Shown: positions 11,361 through 22,782 of the stretch, in pieces
Layout of the letters: each line of letters opens with the position of its first letter
Position numbering within the stretch: the first letter of the stretch is position 1
Assembly: GCF_963675165.1 (NCBI RefSeq)
Contig: NC_087390.1
Span: 1,507,501 to 1,571,500 of the forward strand
DNA: 64,000 nt
Reading direction: 5' to 3'
DNA from: Halichondria panicea
Taxonomy: Eukaryota; Porifera; Demospongiae; Suberitida; Halichondriidae
Notes under the pieces: generated by a model
Databases searched by the model: none
Told to the model about the DNA's origin: nothing
The model's input: the letters and a program-made list of their open reading frames with translations, nothing else
Made by a program: the position numbers and the translations under genes

Positions 11361-11912
11361 TGCATGCATAGCGTGATAATAAGACATAATTATGAGTCAG
11401 TCATCTTGTAGGATCTCCATGCACTATTCTTCTGGGGTACATCCTAGCAAACTGGTCAATCACAATGGGGATGTCCAGTCATTCTAGTGTTAGTCATTGC
11501 TTCTCAGTATCTCTCAGTGGAGCAAGAGGTGACTGGGATAGTGCAGAGGATCTATTATGCATGCAATTAGCATTACATAACAACATTGGAATGGCAATAC
11601 TGATTGCACATGCTCAATTGGGCGTGGTCATGACTTGTAATCGTGTCAATGAGATAGAGCTGCACAGTTAGCTAGCTAGCTAGCTACTGAGTGATACGAT
11701 TAGTTTCATGGTTGTCTGGGAGGACAGGGGGGTGCTCAAGCCCCCAAAGCCCCCCATTTTACACGCCACTGCATAACCCTGTTTTCTTGATAAGAGCGAG
11801 TGAATAATGTTTTATATGCAAATCAAAAACAATGAAGTATATGCGCAGAATAACACAATGATACAGAAACATACATACATGTACATGTTATTGTATGTGC
11901 ATGCACGCATTC

Positions 11913-12158
11913 CAGTGGCGGATCCAGGAGTGTTGAGAGGGAGGTTCCAAAACAGTAATTTTACAAAAAAAGGTCATCACTTTTCCTAAGCAATGAGCAT
12001 GCACATCAATTGCATGAAATCAGCCTAGTATCTACAGATCCCGATCATTCAAGTTAAGTTGCTAGCTATAGTAAGTTGATCTCCAGTGACGTGTGTTCTT
12101 GTGTGAAAAAGGGGGGTTCATGGAACCCATGCATGGAACCTGCCTAGATCTGCCACTG
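11913..12158. mobile_element. hAT-like MITE, 246 bp
   Basis: Termini CAGTGGCGGATCCAGGAG (left) and CCTAGATCTGCCACTG (right) are imperfect inverted repeats. The flanks are CATTC and CATTA, a 5-bp duplication with one mismatch. The termini match those of the 2.4-kb element at 33,239-35,647, so they probably share a transposase source. No coding capacity. Confidence 0.7.
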
Positions 12159-12553
12159 CATTATTTTGTTGTGATCCATAATTCAGCTCAAACAGTGTTT
12201 TTACAAGCCGGCAACTAGCTAGGGGGCCTGGGAATTATTTGGAAATTAAGTGCTCAGAGGCACTCAATTTTGTAGTGGGTACACAGACCTCTGCTACTGC
12301 TATATACTGTTGCACTTCGGAAGATGGTGAAAGATGCAGCTGTTCAGTCACTACAACTAATACAGATCAAAACGAGCTGAGGGATGTATATTTCTTGGGT
12401 ATCCTATATAGTGACTCAAGTATGTAGTACATAAATTAGTCTGGATATAATTATAGACGTACACTGTACTTGAAATGTATACACTGCATGCAACAAGTAC
12501 ATTTAGTGGAATACGTTCGTCAAGAATGAACACATGTACTGTCATTGTTATAC

Positions 12554-13707
12554 CTTTTTTCATTAAAGTACTGACAGATCTTAGTAGCAATTTCTTCCTT
12601 CCTTAGATCAAATAAGATCCTAATCAGCGCTCTAAAGGTTGCTTCGCTGGGTTCGTGACCTCTCCAGATTTGACAAACAGTTTATCACTGCCACTTGATT
12701 GCTTTTACTAACATGAGCGCAAGTCCTCGCATCAGCTTGTTTGTTTCCATTCAGCTTCAGTGGGTGGAAGTAGAGCTCCACATCATCAAAGTGCATAGCT
12801 ACTAGAGAAAGGTCATCTTGTTCAATCCCTAGATCCAACTGCTCGTCAGTGACTCCATGCTTGACCATTAACTCGTGGAGACTGGTGGTCCATGGATCCT
12901 ATAACACACATGCATGAATGAGTAACATGCTGAGAAAATAAGTATACTATATATAGCCATAGCCAAGTTTGTGGTAAACTGACGTAGTAGTATACATTAT
13001 ACAAAGAAGTAAAGCACTCATTATAGGGTGGGGCCAAAGGGTAATTATTTTATTTACCTACACAGCTACAGACAACGCACCTTTTTCTCATCACCACTGA
13101 TACTATATCACCACTGATACTAAACACTGAGGGATCAATATCATCATAAAATTAATGTGATGAAGATCATCATATTTAGTCGTGCTTGTAACCTCTCTAC
13201 TCTTTGTAACTGCACAATGAGGGGAATACGATAAGCAAACTAAATGAATTATATGTAGCTATTATGTACATGTATAGCTACCAATAAATGAGAAATTATG
13301 GCCCATTTCCAAATAAACATACAATGTACCATCTGAAAGAGCTCCTTTTAAGCTTTCAGAAAATCAGAAAATCGTTGACATTGGATCATCAGAACTCTAT
13401 TTAGAGAGCCAATTCTAGTACTCGAGTCCAATCACACAATGAAAAATTGGATTGAAAGTACCAAAGGACAATTGGAATGCAATTAAAGTCCTCCAGAAGC
13501 ATATTTTAATTAAGAACTTTGACCCTGACATTCATTATGCATTGAGAAAATGACCTCTCACCTTTAGATACTCGTAGCAACTCCCTCAGAACAGACATAA
13601 TAGCAAAGGGTACTTTCCTGTAAAATTACGAGGGTATGGTATAGTGCATACAATGCCGCTCTAAATGAAACTATAGTGAGCAGTTTCTCTTACCTGTTAG
13701 TATCCAT
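12554..13707 (-). pseudogene. Second ankyrin-Death gene copy, decayed
   Basis: Exon 1 (13,707-13,694, ATG GAT ACT AAC AG before GTAAGA) is almost identical to exon 1 of the gene at 10,619, with matching upstream sequence. A decayed linker exon lies near 13,149-13,082 (DDIDPSVFSISGDE, with an internal 17-base duplication). The Death exon 12,898-12,554 reads PWTTSLHELMVKHGVTDEQL, then LVAMHFDDVELYFHPLKLNG. It changes frame by one inserted base near 12,670 and continues ATFRALIRILFDLRKEEI, ATKICQYFNEKR. No ankyrin exon was found between exon 1 and the linker, where a dispersed repeat sits instead. The domain order implies the same adaptor role as the intact ancestor; this copy is not expected to work. 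Confidence 0.6.
13290..13560. repeat. Dispersed repeat family R3
   Basis: Landmarks are CATCTGAAAGAGCTC, AAGCTTTCAGAAAATCAGAA, TTGGATCATCAGAACT and GGAATGCAATTAAAGT. Related blocks occur at 19,640-20,110, 59,900-60,400 and, inverted, 63,590-64,000. Origin unknown. Confidence 0.6.
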
Positions 13708-14476
13708 TGTATAGAGTAGCTATTCACCAACTCTATATATACACTCAGCTGACAGCTCCGAAACTCATCCAAAAACAATACAATTATCATTGATTACTGC
13801 ACACCACCAAACACGGTCACATCAGTGTACACACCACACATGAAAGGATGCCATGTATTTACAATGGGGAACCACAAAGCCAACTATGCACGCATTGCAA
13901 ACACTGGAACCCAACACCATCTCACTAAGAGTTCACAATAAAGAAAGAGTATGAAACTTACTATAATTACGGGTACATTCCTTAATGCATGTTGGATGTC
14001 AGGGTCATGCTGTCATGATGCATTTAAACTCTGCTTCTGCTTTGGAGGACTTTAATTGCATTCCAATCATCTAGATCGAATTCTTCCTTTGATACCTCCA
14101 CTCCATTATTGGGTTATAGGGTTAGTACAGGAATTTTTAGGGTACTATAATCGCTGTTAAATTTACAATTTCAACAATTGAAAAGGAGCTGTTTTATAAA
14201 AAATTTCAGCCATAGCAAAAACGAGCCCATTATCTTCGAGGATCCTCCTTCGTTTAATTCTCCTTCTCTGTAAGTTTCTCACCGTGCACGCACAAAAACG
14301 GTGCACGTGCAATGCATTCTTTACTATTTTTAGATACAAGACCCCGCCCATTTGTTTTCTGATAGATAGTAGTTGCATGCCCTCTTCTCTTCATACGCCC
14401 TTGGTATTATATAATTGTATATAGCTGACGTCAGTCAAAGGCCATTCTATGCTGACTGATCACATGTGTATCGTAG

Positions 14477-14654
14477 GGCATTTGTCAATCTTATTAAAAA
14501 ACATGGTTTCAGCCCTGCAGGTGACCTGTTCTGGTGCTGTCGACAGTTTTTTAATATTGTGTATCGCACCATAGAACCGCTGAACGATGCTGCAGATACT
14601 CTCTCTGCCCTATCAGCCAAAAATGGAGCTTTGCGAGACTATTTTCATAGAAAA
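14477..14654 (+). CDS. Possible exon, unknown protein
   Basis: Open plus-strand stretch after an AG (14,475-14,476), encoding AFVNLIKKHGFSPAGDLFWC, CRQFFNIVYRTIEPLNDAAD and TLSALSAKNGALRDYFHRK before a weak GTAAAG donor. It looks compositionally like protein but matches no family I know. Together with the open segment 14,909-15,024 (MLDGVDKATVLHHTSSSAQA) and the exon-like 16,051-16,153 it may mark the 5' part of the plus-strand Death-domain gene ending at 17,029. Phases between these pieces could not all be reconciled. Confidence 0.3.
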
Positions 14655-14844
14655 GTAAAGTTTGTATACGAGTGTAGTACACATAGTGATATGTACTCTA
14701 TATAATTATATAACTGCATGGTGAGAACTCGAATAGAAATGGTGCATGTACTGATCCGTTATACGCCTATACCTGAACACTTTGAGTCAGAATTATCCTG
14801 TGTAATCAATAATGTGTCGATCAATTACACGCATGCACAATGTT

Positions 14845-14903
14845 AGCCTCAATCCCAGGCCGATCCGTCTCCAATTGAACGCTAGGTCACCTTCTCGAGG
14901 CTA
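14845..14903. mobile_element. Short AGCCTC...GAGGCTA element, 10-bp TSD
   Basis: A 59-bp sequence begins AGCCTCAATCCCAGGCCGA and ends CTCGAGGCTA, flanked by the perfect 10-bp direct repeat GCACAATGTT (14,835-14,844 and 14,904-14,913). It belongs to the family at 33,487-33,573 and 34,624-34,680, but its inner part is no longer a hairpin. Confidence 0.8.
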
Positions 14904-16050
14904 GCACAATGTTAGATGGTGTTGATAAAGCCACAGTATTACATCACACATCTTCGTCAGCTCAAGCATCTGATCTGGTACATTTCCGTCTAACGTTAAT
15001 TGACTTGCATGATGGCCATTGCAGGTATACAGTAACATGTAGGGCAATAATTTAATATGCCAAACCAATCTAAAGGTACTGTCTGTTCCCTGTGCAGATG
15101 AGGTTTCAAGCGTAAGGACGTCAACAACATAGAACCTTTTGAGAGTGCAGCCGATACTGAAAATGAACCATTCTCAACTATCCCAAAAAATGGTTTATAA
15201 GTACAATTTCATGTGCGCAGCATCTCAACAAACTTCTAGTATACTCTATGGGATGCCAGAGCAGATTGGAACAGCCTGGCCATACAGTTGGACATACCGT
15301 CAGGAACGCGTATACACTGTTAAAAATGGGGTGTTACGTAGCACACTAATTTTAGTAGGTAAATGTCAGTGGTGTGTTAATGAACACACTCGTGTGTTTG
15401 TCGTACTCAACAACACACTTGGAGTGTAATAGAACACACTTGGGTGACACAACAGAATGGTGTGTTACTGAACACACTGACATCCATACAGTGGTGTAAA
15501 GTAGCACACGATATATAAGATATTAAGAAGGTCTTTTTACTTTTCAGATACCAGAATTAATATTTATGTTCCACTTAGTACAGTTAGATCACCAAGAGTG
15601 CTAAGTATGTGCAAGTGAAATAAGAGTTGAAATGCTGCAGTCCCTGCAAATGCGGAAAACAACTTGCTATCACTCTCAAAGGAAGCTTTATACTTTGCAA
15701 ACCCAGAAATCCAGGTCCTAAAAGTATGGCTATAGTATATAGAAGCCTGCAAGATTCTACATGCATGCTATATAGAGCTAAGTGGCTAAGTCCAGACCTT
15801 CTGTGTGCGCATGCGCATTGAGGCTAGAAGCACATGTAGTGTGCTTTAATTAAAATCAACAAAGACTCAAGAACTGGAGAAGAACTCAATTTAGCTCTAT
15901 ACTAACTGCACTGAGTGTTTAGCTTTCCTGAAGAACATACACTACTGCAGCACTTCATGGAGCTTCCAAAGGCCATTCATGTGGTAAGCTGGTGCAATAC
16001 TATGTGTGATATGATCATATAAATTATATATAGCCTTTCTCACAACTCAG

Positions 16051-16153
16051 CCCAGAACTTGACCTCATTTTTGACTTGAGCACTGGTTTGGGTACAGAAG
16101 TGACTATTCTCTGGGACATACTAACTGCTATAAATGTGCAGAAAAGTATCCAG
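16051..16153 (+). CDS. Exon-like segment inside a TIR element
   Basis: Bounded by CTCACAACTCAG and CAG/GTACGT, open in one frame: PELDLIFDLSTGLGTEVTIL, WDILTAINVQKSIQ. Good splice-site match and protein-like composition, but no family recognised. It is either a captured host exon or an exon of the plus-strand Death-domain gene whose intron carries the transposon ends. Confidence 0.35.
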
Positions 16154-16493
16154 GTACGTGGAGTAATAGATATGCTTACCTATACCAGACATAATTATAT
16201 TTATTATTTAGGACAAGACAAGATGACAAGATGACAAGATGACTTCAATCAAAATGTGCTACTGCTGCTGTGCGCTCTTTCGTCAAAAAGGGAACATGTG
16301 ATGTGCTGTCATTAACAGTAATGTGTTGTAATAATCCGTATAACATTTAAATAGTCATTCGTTGTATAGATGTGTTTTTAATTTGTGTTAAATGACTTGT
16401 ACATTTCGTTGAAATTGCAACAGCACCAAGCTAACTAACATAGAGCAACTACACTATACCGTCCTGAAAATAACCAAGTTACGAGGTGCACAT

Positions 16494-16668
16494 GCACTGT
16501 ATGCATGTGCTAGACAAACATTATTAGTGTGCTTGAAGGCACTGTATGCATGTGCTAGACAACACATTTACCATTATTAGTGTGCTTGAAGGCACCTATG
16601 CATGTGCTAGACAACACTTTACCATTATTAGTGTGCTTAAAGGCACTTATGTATGTGCTAGATAACAC
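16494..16668. repeat. Tandem repeat, about 3.5 units of 45-56 bp
   Basis: Units start with GCACTGTATGCATGTGCTAG and end with ATTATTAGTGTGCTTGAAG; the unit length varies by small internal indels. Confidence 0.85.
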
Positions 16669-16847
16669 ACTTGCCAATGTGTTCAGCGACACACAACAGT
16701 CTATGTGTTACAAAACACCTTTAGGGGTGTCAAATTTAAAGTGTCATACCAACATCCCAAAAGTGTGTTCCAGAACACATCATTTTTAACAGTGTATAAG
16801 GTTAGGTGATTTTTAAGTGTGCCCACTCCTCATAATTCATTGTGCAG

Positions 16848-17029
16848 GAAATTAGAGCGGATAATCGGGACGGGGGCGTTCGTGAAATGTTTGTAGCAAT
16901 GCTCGAGGAGTGGTGAATGGTCCCGTTGATCTAGATGACCTCGTGACTGCTCTTCGATCTGAGCCTGTAGGCAGGGGGGACATGGTGCGAAAAAAGATTA
17001 CAAGCGGAGAGATAAAACAACCACAATGA
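16848..17029 (+). pseudogene. Death-domain terminal exon (plus strand), frameshifted
   Basis: After an acceptor CATTGTGCAG, the frame reads EIRADNRDGGVREMFVAMLE, EW and stops. One base out of frame it continues VNGPVDLDDLVTALRSEPVG, RGDMVRKKITSGEIKQPQ and ends at TGA (17,027). This is the second half of a Death domain: the IRADN...MLEEW helix pair and the LV.ALRSE.VG.G closing helix. The frame break near 16,910 would truncate it. Upstream exons are uncertain (see 14,477 and 16,051). Confidence 0.6.
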
Positions 17030-17226
17030 CATAGATTCTAGATGTCACTAACACATAGAGTTTTTTTATACTAGCTTGAAGCATGGTCATACAAATCTTA
17101 TCAGAGTTCACAGTCGTAATTATAGCTACGTATATAATTATTTTATAGAAAGACAAGCAAAATTATATAATTATGAAGTGTAAAAAAGTAGAACTCTTGA
17201 CAATAATCTCCAAAATAATAATCAGG

Positions 17227-19510
<2,284 letters not shown>

Positions 19511-19639
19511 CTTATCTTGGACTGATAAACCTCAGGAATTGTCAATTTGTTGTGGCGATGGGAGTGGGGAACAGGCATTAAATAGATGTGGTGTGTGTGT
19601 GTGTGTGAGGGGTAGCAGCAGAAATAAGAATTGCTCTCA

Positions 19640-20110
19640 AATATGAAAGGTCTCTTTCTAATTAAGCTTTCAGAAAATCAGAAAAGCGTTGAAATTGGAT
19701 ACCCGGAATTAAGTATGGCAGATGAAAGAGTCCCGGAACCATTGAATAAACGGAGGGGGGTTGTAGTTAAACATATATGTTTCTTTCAACAGCCATAACT
19801 TCAGTACTGGTGATCCAATGTCAACATTTTTATGATTTTCTGAAGCGTACAAAGAGACCGTTCAAATTATGTCTTTAAATCCAAACTTTCATTGGGGCCG
19901 TAATTTGCCATTTTTCGCCTTTGGACCATGGTATTGCCAAATTGGCAAACACTTTTATCTCTTAAATATGAACTTTGATGACACCATTTGAAAGGTTTAT
20001 TTCTAAGCTTTCTGAAAATCATAAAAGCGTTGAAATTAGATCCACGGAATTCAAGTTATGGCAGCTGAAAGAGTCCCCAAACCATTGGGAAGCTATTACA
20101 CTTTGGTGCC
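19640..20110. repeat. Dispersed repeat R3 (duplicated with the CPVL block)
   Basis: Two R3-type units with AAGCTTTCAGAAAATCAGAA and the GTTGAAATTGGATACC region. The same units are at 59,900-60,400 in copy B. Confidence 0.6.
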
Positions 20111-20253
20111 CTTAGTGACTTTTGCTGGATTTTGTCTATAATTATAAGCAAGCAACTCCATTAAACCTGGGCTGTAATAATTATAGAGGGTGTCCTAGTG
20201 GTTAGTGTACACACATAATACACTTGACTCTGCCTGAGTGTCCTACTAATAAC

Positions 20254-20393
20254 CTGATGGCCTTGAGTTGGATGTTGTTACTGATCCTCTCCAGTACTGC
20301 CTCCCCAGACACAGTGTCTATGATGAGCACACACTCTTTAGTGACAGGCTTCTTGGGTCCTCTGAACTGGGCCACATCATCAGTCCACTCAGC
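20254..20393 (-). pseudogene. EAF exon 3, orphan copy
   Basis: Encodes AEWTDDVAQFRGPKKPVTKE, CVLIIDTVSGEAVLERISNN and IQLKAIR, the end of the conserved N-terminal domain of ELL-associated factors (pattern KP..KECVLI...G...LE.IS.NIQ.K..R). Splice sites CAG (20,394-20,396) and GTTATT are preserved. Exons 1 and 2, present in the 60-61 kb copy, are absent because similarity between the two blocks stops at about 20,699. It was therefore carried along by a duplication that included the CPVL half-gene and is not expected to make EAF. Confidence 0.7.
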
Positions 20394-20707
20394 CTGTGTG
20401 GAAGTGGAGGGGGGCAGAATGATTGTAGTTTATATAGTCAAACCTGTCTATTGTAGTCATCCTCTATAATACAGCCACTCAACATCTCCATAGCATATAA
20501 TTATGTGTTTGGACCTGACTGTGTTAGGAGGCCACCTCTCTATTGGCAAACATGCCTCACAATAAAATAGCTGATTGGAGACCTCATAATTATAACTACA
20601 CAACTACATGTACTTGCTTATTAAGTTTGCTCCCTAGAAACCTACTAATAGATCTAGCTCAGTTGCTGTGAAATAGCAAATAGTGTGTGATATGATGCTT
20701 GCAATAC

Positions 20708-20883
20708 CTTGCCGTCTTTAATTCTCAATCCATCGACATTGACCACATTGGCAAACTCAGGTGTGAATACTAATGAGGAAGAATGCTCGAGCTCATCAAA
20801 ATCTTCATTTCTTGTCGTATCTTGAACTGGTTTGGCAACAAGAAGGTCATTTTGGAGTTGAATGAGCGTCACATGCACATTAA
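20708..20883 (-). CDS. Possible exon of an unidentified minus-strand gene
   Basis: Open stretch with acceptor TTCACACAG and donor GTATTG, encoding NVHVTLIQLQNDLLVAKPVQ, DTTRNEDFDELEHSSSLVFT, PEFANVVNVDGLRIKDGK. Farther upstream (about 21,010-20,930) another open piece reads CVRLWEGAAQYLTESGRKAA. The two do not join in phase with the splice sites I can see. No family recognised. It begins just beyond the edge of the CPVL/EAF duplication. Confidence 0.35.
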
Positions 20884-21272
20884 CTGTGTGAACGAGAATG
20901 GATTATTAAAACAGAGAATAAAACTAACTTGTGCGTTTAGCCTAGCTGCTTTGCGACCACTTTCAGTCAAGTATTGAGCTGCTCCCTCCCACAGTCGAAC
21001 ACAGGGCGGATGAGATTTTGGCCAGGCTTCTCAATAGCTGGCCTTTGTTGCATGTAGCATGCATGTACGGTCCACTTTATACGTATATACATTGTAAAAT
21101 GAGGCCTCAGGCTCTTCTGCTGTGGTACATGCATGGTCCTGGATATAACTTGTTTTAAATAGATGATGGCTTCTTATAGCTGGTTGTTTTGGAGTGTTCC
21201 CTGACATGATTCTATTGATGGCAAGGTCTTTGCTCCAGGCTGTCTTGATGATGTCTTTCAGCTTGTTGGTTA

Positions 21273-21335
21273 GTCTCACGAATCAGCCGCCCTTCCTAGG
21301 TCTCTCACTTAGGAAGGGCGGCTAATTCGTGAGAC
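21273..21335. repeat. 63-bp hairpin
   Basis: GTCTCACGAATCAGCCGCCC pairs with GGGCGGCTAATTCGTGAGAC around the loop TCTCTCACTT; one mismatch in about 27 pairs. No clear target duplication found. Confidence 0.85.
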
Positions 21336-21699
21336 TGGCATGCAATTAGGGTTTGTCTAAGTTCAACGTGTTTGATGCACTCCTTTATGAGACCCCACCC
21401 CTCCATTAGCTAGCTACTCTGCATAATATCTGAGACCGAGCTGCATGCATGGCCGGGCAGTGGGCAAAGGGATTATAGCACAAGCACAAGGCCTAGGGGA
21501 ATTAAATCTACTATGACTTGAGGGATAGGAAGTAGACTCTCCATTGTCTGCAGTATAGACTTGATATACTACTTGCACATGTCTGCAGTAGACTAGCTAC
21601 ATGCACAATGACTGAATTAAGTAACATCGAATCTTTCATAAGATAGCCAAACTATCTATAGATGTTGTGACAAAGTTCCAAACCTTAGCCGGAAACTGT
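21336..21699. other. No gene recognised
   Basis: Unique-looking non-coding sequence between the hairpin and the foldback arm. Confidence 0.3.
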
Positions 21700-21935
21700 T
21701 GGCCTTTTCTCTCCCTAACCGATTACCCACTATAACAATTGGGTACTGTTTTATTAATCACCACAAACCCACCACCTTATGTTGTCATGGAAACAATTTT
21801 GGATATGTTGTAGCTTATTCATTCACCTACACAATGGTATCAGCAGATTTTCTTAGAAATGTTCCAATCATAAGATATTTACATTTAAGTACAACTACTC
21901 ACACATTTTTGGTATTCTACTCTTTAGACTGGATG
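21700..21935. repeat. Single arm of the 1.23-kb foldback family
   Basis: Matches one arm of the element at 50,612-51,842, e.g. ACCGATTACCCACTATAACA, CAAACCCACCACCTTATG and AAGATATTTACATTTAAGTA. Only one arm is present, so it is a solo or broken copy. Confidence 0.75.
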
Positions 21936-21949
21936 CACTGTATGTTCTA

Positions 21950-22782
21950 TGCCGTGAAACACATTGATATCATTATACTGTTGTATAATGAGCATTGTCT
22001 TGTTTTATCTGTTAGTGACATGAAGTCCATCGAAATAAAGAGATTCGCTAACATAATGAATACACATATAGAGCAGAATCTTGGATCGGAACTTTTAGGA
22101 CACACTGTGTTGAATGTATGGTCATGTATATGTATTTTACAATGCATGCCCTGTATCGTTTAATACTGCAATATCTTCTACTCACTTATTCAATGATGCT
22201 GCACTATTTTATACTTTTTCTCCACATGCACATCTGAATGCATGCAGAGGTATTTATGATAAAGGTTATAGTTGACACCAGAGACATTCAGTGCACTATC
22301 TAATATAGAAGTGTAGATATGACGCCATTTGGGTATCAGCCACAAAGAAGGAATCAATATTGGGGAACCACGGGGAAACTGCCTTGGGCTCAACCACAAA
22401 GAAGGAATCAATATTGGGGAACCACGGGGAAACTGCCTTGGGCTCAACCATAAAGAAGGAATCAATATTGGGGAACCACTGGGAAACTGAGCCTATACCG
22501 CAATGGTCAGACAACAGATGGCCATGCCTTTATGTGGTTGAACTGGTATTGCTTTCAAACTCCCCTTAGTACATGGCATGCGGAAAACAAAGCATTTAAA
22601 ACGCTTGTTGACTATAGCAATATAGTATAGTAAAACAGAAAAGAGTTCAGCATCCATTGAATAAGTGAGTTACAGTAACTATAGGCACATGCATTACATA
22701 TAATTATCGACTTACAGCCATTCTTGGAGCAGCATAATGATTAACATGCCAACAATCATCCTCACATACATGCACCTCAGAT
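21950..22782 (+). repeat. Upstream block of Pmp copy 1, with a 54-bp tandem repeat
   Basis: Non-coding block repeated almost identically upstream of Pmp copy 2 (39,055-39,836) and partly at 37,465-38,030. It contains a 54-bp unit (CACAAAGAAGGAATCAATAT ... GCCTTGGGCTCAAC) present about three times at 22,340-22,490. It is the likely promoter/5' region of the Pmp gene, since it is conserved immediately before the start codon in both copies. Confidence 0.6.

Larger units (their letters stand above)
15315..16794. mobile_element. TIR element with TA duplication, 1.48 kb
   Basis: Inverted ends CACTGTTAAAAATGGGGTGT (left) and, read inward from the right, CACTGTTAAAAATGATGTGT. TA lies on both flanks (15,313-15,314 and 16,795-16,796). 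Subterminal regions are full of short repeats of GTGTGTTA/AACACACT type. The terminus resembles that of the 113-bp MITE at 50,036. The inside holds a dispersed-repeat fragment (15,560-15,830), an exon-like segment (16,051-16,153) and a tandem repeat. No transposase seen. Alternative: two separate damaged elements flanking host sequence. Confidence 0.55.

Noticed and set aside
21947-22147. 66-codon minus-strand frame conserved in three copies (also 37,491 and 39,058)
   Set aside because: Conservation is explained by recent DNA duplication; the 37-kb copy has lost reading-frame similarity, and no domain is seen.
22340-22490. CRISPR-like array (also considered for 57,190-58,155)
   Set aside because: Units are contiguous tandem repeats without unique spacers, and the context is eukaryotic.
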